Source of the DNA: Bolinopsis microptera
Taxonomy: Eukaryota > Ctenophora > Tentaculata > Lobata > Bolinopsidae
Assembly: GCF_026151205.1 (NCBI RefSeq)
Contig: NC_087083.1
Location: forward strand, 2,234,501 to 2,298,500
Length of the DNA stretch: 64,000 bases
Direction of reading: 5' to 3'
The translations under genes and the position numbers were made by a program. Under the pieces are notes generated by a model. That model was not told where the DNA came from, ran no database searches, and was given only the letters and a program-made list of their open reading frames with translations. Of this stretch, positions 58,859-64,000 are shown piece by piece (positions within the stretch are counted from its first letter, which is position 1; each line of letters starts with the position of its first letter).

Positions 58859-61060
58859 GTGACAGACAGCTCGTAAAATGGGCACGGTTATAACTTATAG
58901 ACAACAGATAACATACAACCAAATAAATAGTAGATAATCATAATGAGCAGTGGCTATGTTACAGTTGTCTTGAAGTCCTGGTCCCTGGCAAATAGACAGT
59001 GAAGTTGGAGTGAAGTTCAGATAAGATAAGCACTCAGGGGTTTCTAGGGCGTGGAGTACCACCTCGCATTCCTGATCCAGCGCAATACACACTATATTAA
59101 CAGGAAACGATGCAACAGAGTTGATATATTTTAATATGGGGTGGCAAGTCCCCATACATCGTGGTCCGGTAGTTTCATTGCGTCTAAATATAATGTTCTG
59201 TAGGTCATTCATATTGGTCAAATTCCTATAATGAAGTTGTAAAATTTTTATTAATATTACAATGAAGCACGCGTGAACTATTTGTTTGCAAATGTTTTTG
59301 TGTGTGTGCGGAAAGCGGATGATTTTTTATGGTGATTAGAATCCGGGAGCTAAAACAGAGAGAGGGAAAAAAAAACTTCAAACCAGCTTGTGAACTAACA
59401 CGGCCTAATAGAATTAGTAATTTTAAGGAATCTGTACAAACTTGTTGACAAATTCCTTAACATAAATACTTTCCGAATGTTCCACATCTTTGGGATAAAG
59501 AATTGTTTATGAAAGATTCTGTTTTATTGTGAAAAAGAATTCTGAGCAAGAATTGGTCCAACTTTTGTGATGATAGGTAAATGGAATCAAAATCCACGTG
59601 TAGGCCTGAAGATTTACTGTTTCAAATGTTGGATCTAGTTCAAACGGACAAATAGACTTAATTTTAGTACCCATACATTTTTAGTTTAAAGTTTAAGATA
59701 AACTTATAGTTATTGAATGTAATCTCGAACATGTGAAACGTATTCTGATCTAGATTGTGTGCCGAGTCTATTGCAGTTACTTTAGAATACAAAATTTGAG
59801 GAAATTTTACAATTTTTCGCGAACGAATATGAACATAAAATGCGCTAAAGATCATTATAATTATCATGACTACGTAAGCAGTCTATGACTATAAGATGCA
59901 AAGGAGGATGGGTGTGATCGCAGAGGGAAAGGGGTTGTTTAAAATATTGCGGAAATGTGGCTTAGCTTTAATATAAATATTAGATCGATCGCTTCATCAG
60001 TCCTTGAATTGGCCATAAATTTAATTTCCTTGTCATGTGATGGTAAATTGCATGGTTTCGTTGCGATAAAATGTAGCCTTTCAAACACCCAATCTCTTCG
60101 ACTGAAAATGAAAATGGTCATATCGTTGCAGGAACAGGTATCGAGTTCTATGTGCCACAATAAGGGACAGAATTATATGGGTAAGGCATTAGTTTTAAAA
60201 TTAACGAGGAAAATATTACTGTTCCTGTCAACAGAGTTGAATTAGTAAGCTGCACAGTGCACATTAACAATAAACATTCGATTAAACTTTGATAGAAATT
60301 GTATTAGAAACTCGCTGGCTGAAAGCTTCATTCGGGGAATTTAAAATTAGTTATTATTCCTGCAATACTACAACATTGTATAATAGTAGTACCTACAACC
60401 TTGATAAAAATCGCGAGTTTTCAACTCCATTTGCGAGCTGTAACTGTTTCATACGGAGGGTCACTTTTAAAATGTTTTTTAGCCGTTACCGGGGGATTTT
60501 GTCAAGTTTAAATATAGTATAAATGTTAGATAGAATAACTATTTAAACATCAGATGGCCGTCGTAAAACAAAGATATTATTTCAAAACATGTGTCACTGT
60601 CTAGCATATTAAACTAAATAATTCAATTTAATGGTTTAATCAAATTGTATTAAATCATGATTTCAAAACGTCCATTTATCTAATTTTTAATTTTTATCTA
60701 AAAAAGGTGAAAAAGTTTTCCCCAAACGTGGTTTAATTACATTATTTTTAACAAAATAACTTGTAAATACAGTCCGTAAAAACGCAGACTGAACACTAAG
60801 CGACAAATATTTAAACTAAATTACAACTATTTAAACTAAATTAGCACCCACAAATAGAATTTACCAACTTTAACCCCCAATTGACTCTCACTAATTCCCT
60901 GAATCACTTTGTAACAAATTCCTTTCAACACCACGACCGAGCCGTCAGTCAGATCCTAGAAGTGCAGCTTCTTCAGAATCAAGGGTCGTGAAACTGCAAG
61001 TCGTCCTCAAGTTCAGAGTTTAAGTGGATACCAGGATACTCCTGAGTCCTGTCACGAGAT
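58859..61060. other. Non-coding interval
   Basis: AT-rich, with several open frames of 70-110 codons on both strands but none with family motifs, good splice sites or coding-like composition. Nothing else of note seen. Confidence 0.4.
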
Positions 61061-61069
61061 CTAGATAGT

Positions 61070-61207
61070 GCGTGCTGATTGGTTGGTTTGTGTCACGTGG
61101 TGTGAGTGCTGTGCTCTGATTGGTTGGTTTGTTCTGAAGTTGTGGATACTTACGGGATAAAGCAGAAAAGGTTCACGGAGTAGTAGTGCGACACGTATAT
61201 CAAAATG
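61070..61207 (+). promoter_or_regulatory. Promoter-like block: two inverted CCAAT boxes, E-box, then ATG
   Basis: GATTGGTTGGTTTG occurs twice (near 61077 and 61117) around GTCACGTGGT, an E-box CACGTG. About 70 bp on, CAAAATGG is followed by GTAGGT, which could be a start codon ending in a splice donor. GC content is raised relative to the surroundings. No downstream exon was identified, so this is suggestive only. Confidence 0.35.
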
Positions 61208-61993
61208 GGTAGGTTAGGTAGGTGAAGATGAGACCTTGTCAACGTTCATGAATTTGGCCAGGGGGTTGAAGTACGGTATCAGAGATGGTGGGGGAGAATT
61301 TTATGAGGAATGTGCCAGAAAATTGTGCAGGGCTGTTCTACTTCTGCATTGTGTCTCCGGAACGGTGAATTGGTTGGTACGCGCTATATGTTTGGAAACA
61401 GTGTCAAACAAAATGTACAGTGAGTGCCAGCTTAAGGAGTTGGAGATAAATATTTGCAAGTCCATGTTTTTTCAACCCTGTGGTACTGTTTATTGATATC
61501 AAAACAGAAAACGTTGTCATGATTATGAAGTATTGTACTAAATGTACAGTGTCAGTATTTCCTTTTATAACGCGGTTTTTGGGATGAAAGATTTAACATA
61601 AAAACTCCAAGTTGTATAACTATAACAGGAGCACTGTGTTACTTATTTTTGTGCTAAAATCAGTATTGAAGTGCGCCATACATGCATATTGTGGGAGCTG
61701 TAATCCATTTAAAAGATGATAAAGACACGTAAGTCTTAACTAACGATGATAATCTTGAAGCTGAGATAGCATCAGATAAAAAAAGTGAACGATATGGCAA
61801 GATATAATTTCATTCCATTTCCAACTAATAATGACAAAACCCAAAATCGGGAGATAATTGAACCGTCGCCAGTACAGTGCACACTGCACAGTGTCTCCTT
61901 TTTCATTTTTCCAAACAAAATGAAAAAGAAATGAAACCAATTTAATTTTAAATGACCGTTCTAAAATGCATGCAAAATGATGCCATCTTTGAC
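61208..61993. other. Non-coding interval
   Basis: No recognisable exon or repeat. If the promoter-like block is real, this would be the first intron of that gene. Confidence 0.35.
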
Positions 61994-63360
61994 CAGAGGC
62001 GGCTCGTGGCTAGTGGCAGTTGTGTCGGGCGTCCAATCGACGGACTATATTAATATAGGGGGCGCGGGCGTCCCCCCTCTCCCTCCACCAACTACCGATG
62101 GCTATTCGCGATGACTGCACATATAATACCACAGCAGAAAATTAATTAAATAATTAAACTATTCTAACGTATAAGGCAGAATTTCAAATATTACATCGAA
62201 GCTTGAAGCTTATAGAACTTGCCATTAATGTTATACTATTACTAGCACAAGCCCACATGTTTTACGCATTACAGTTACGTACATGACACAGGGCCTGTAA
62301 TTGTATGTAATGTGTAACAGGCGACAGCAAACACGATAACACGATTTTTACACGATTAGAAAATCTATTTGTTGTACAGAAATAATAACAATTGTAAAGT
62401 ATAAAATATTTTAATTCCCTCTGAAGTAGAACACTGACAGTTGATGAAAGAGCTTCAACCATGGCGCGATGGAGGGAAGCGGTGTACAAATTTATTATAT
62501 TTATAATATTTATTATATTTATAACCCAGTATGTAAAAAAGCTATGACTCATGTTCTGTTACATTAGTTTCACAAAGAAAATATCCATCAGCTTTAAAAC
62601 GTTCATAGTGCTCTAAAAAGCATTTGAAATTTTATCTGAATCCATAAATATTTAAAGTAAATAATAATAACGATAATACATTGTCGTTCATTTTTTTTCA
62701 AAATCATCTAACAATCTTGTAAATTCTCGCTATGAGTTTCGACATCTGGAATAAAATTTATTATTGCATTGTAATAATATTTTAAAAAGGAGCAAAGAAC
62801 GCGACGGTTGTTCGGAATAAAAATCTGTTTCAATATAATTATATTCGACAGTACCATGGTACTGGTAGTAGCAGTGTTTAAGGCAAATAAAGCCAAAGGT
62901 AAGGGCAGACATGACGAACAAATATTAGACAAAGACATATTAAACAAAAACGGACACTTATAAAATGAGTGAAATGGGACATCATGACACGTACACTTGT
63001 GTATAACTATAATATCAACCGCGCAGTATGATGGCAGATAGTTCAAATAGTTCAGGGTATCCTGGACACCCTGATCGTATAAATAAACAGAATGTTGATG
63101 CGATGATGTGCTTTGTAGCAGTTTGCAATTAGCTGTGTGTTAAAACTGCGCGGCTGAGGTGTCCAAACAAGGATTGGACGCCTTACAATCAACATTAACA
63201 ATATGATTTCACAAAAATCATGCGTGCGCTTACTTTCGAACGTTTGGCCGGGTTAACTTTAAGTAGAATAAACGCTTTATATCGCGATTAGATATTTCCG
63301 AATACTATTACTATATCTATTTTCAAGCACCAGTCACCTGATGATTATTTTAGGGCGTAC
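61994..63360. mobile_element. Inverted, longer relative of the 602-bp hAT-like element
   Basis: It starts with CAGAGGCGGCTCGTGG, matching the reverse complement of the right end of the element at 41834-42435, and then shows, in reverse order, its landmarks: the ACAGGCGACAGCAAACAC block (~62318), AACCGCGCAGTATGA (~63018), AAACTGCGCGGCTGAG (~63143), CATGCGTGCGCTTAC (~63219) and CAAGCACCAGTCACC (~63325). About 0.7 kb is extra. The far terminus is not intact and is followed by LINE sequence. Confidence 0.75.
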
Positions 63361-63479
63361 ATATGCATCTTTTCCCCATTCATTTACTGCCTGAAAAATG
63401 TGAAAATTCAAATTGTAACGAATTTAGGTTTATTACATCAATCGCACTTTGTAAAAATCTTTTTAGGTTGATTTCTGGC

Positions 63480-64000
63480 CGATTTTCTGGATGTTATCAT
63501 GGCACAAGATTTCCTCAGGAGTCTGGAACTGGCGGCCAAATCAGTTGGACTCCACCTCAACGAGGGGAAAACTAAGTACATGGGAATCAACATAAGAGAT
63601 GATGATAACCCGACTCTGGTTGCTGGGAGTGGGAAGAACATTGAGAAAGTCGATGACTTTGTATATTTGGGTAGTAGAATGAAGAGTTCGGAGAAGGACT
63701 TCGAAGTGAGGAAAGCTAAGGCATGGGGAGCGTGTCACCAGATGAAGCTTGTATGGAAGTCGGATATGCGTAGAGATCTCAAGATACGACTGTTCCTACT
63801 TCCTGGCTACAGTCGAGTCCATCCTTTTATATGGCTCTGAAACATGGACTGTCAGCCAGACCCTCGCAAAACGTATTGATGGATGTTATACGAGAATGCT
63901 GAGGATGGCACTTAACATTGACTGGAAAGAGCGGCAGACTAACGCCAAGGTGTATGGACACTTCATCAGAGCATCGCCATCTGATAAGATAGCTGCACGG
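63480..64000 (+). pseudogene. RTE-like LINE reverse-transcriptase fragment, frameshifted, running off the window
   Basis: Reads AQDFLRSLELAAKSVGLHLN, then KTKYMGIN, VDDFVYLGSRMKSSEKD and LKIRLF. Continuation moves to another frame near 63795 as ESILLYGSETWTVSQ, then RMLRMALNIDWKERQTN and KVYGHFIRASPSDKIAAR. These are the post-catalytic motifs of RTE-type LINEs. The catalytic DD box is not intact at the 5' end. Degenerate copy. Confidence 0.75.

Noticed and set aside
58895-59221. 108-codon minus-strand frame with several cysteines and a hydrophobic tail
   Set aside because: No signal peptide or family pattern, and composition matches the surrounding non-coding sequence.
1-64000. tRNA or rRNA genes
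   Set aside because: I looked for T-loop and anticodon-stem patterns by eye and saw none that fold; a covariance-model scan would be needed to exclude them fully.

Overview
This is eukaryotic, AT-rich metazoan nuclear DNA. Genes are split by short introns with ordinary GT-AG splice sites. The gene set (arthropod-type hemocyanin/phenoloxidase, dual oxidase, divergent phosphagen kinase), TTAGGG-like interstitial repeats and the retroelement families suggest an early-branching animal. A cnidarian is my best guess, not proven; the phosphagen kinase and telomere-like repeats look unlike an arthropod.

Layout. 1598-3727 (+): one uninterrupted coding exon for a type-3 copper protein of the hemocyanin/prophenoloxidase family with all six copper histidines. 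7768-41627 (+): a complete dual oxidase (Duox) gene that I could assemble from 37 exons, every junction in phase: signal peptide, peroxidase domain, TM1, two EF-hands, six-helix haem domain, FAD/NADPH domain. The last exon carries a one-base frameshift in a GGG run. 42997-44160 (-): a phosphagen (arginine/creatine-type) kinase, tail-to-tail with Duox.

The Duox introns are crowded. Intron 21 holds a 9.4-kb hAT-like element (8-bp target duplication, 15-bp inverted termini) with a BED-finger relic and ~250-bp satellite blocks, into which an apparently intact CR1-like LINE has inserted; its ORF1 joins an AlkB-like dioxygenase to an SGNH hydrolase. Intron 33 holds about 6.2 kb of a 27-bp minisatellite whose unit is a copy of the exon 33 end with its splice donor, interrupted by a Penelope-like reverse-transcriptase fragment. 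Introns 31 and 34 carry tandem CRE (TGACGTCA) motifs.

From 44.9 to 48.4 kb the sequence looks like unpolished consensus with inflated homopolymers. It runs into a 56-bp tandem array, then a ~4.9-kb 23-bp minisatellite (49277-54196). The right part (54.2-64 kb) is mostly non-coding: short repeats, an array of AP-1-like motifs, a possible first exon, a promoter-like CCAAT/E-box block, an inverted second copy of a hAT-like non-autonomous element, and a broken RTE-like LINE at the edge.

Functional reading: Duox makes extracellular hydrogen peroxide and the copper protein may oxidise phenols. Their same-strand adjacency suggests, as inference only, a shared role in barrier defence or matrix tanning. 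The kinase buffers ATP and is probably unrelated.
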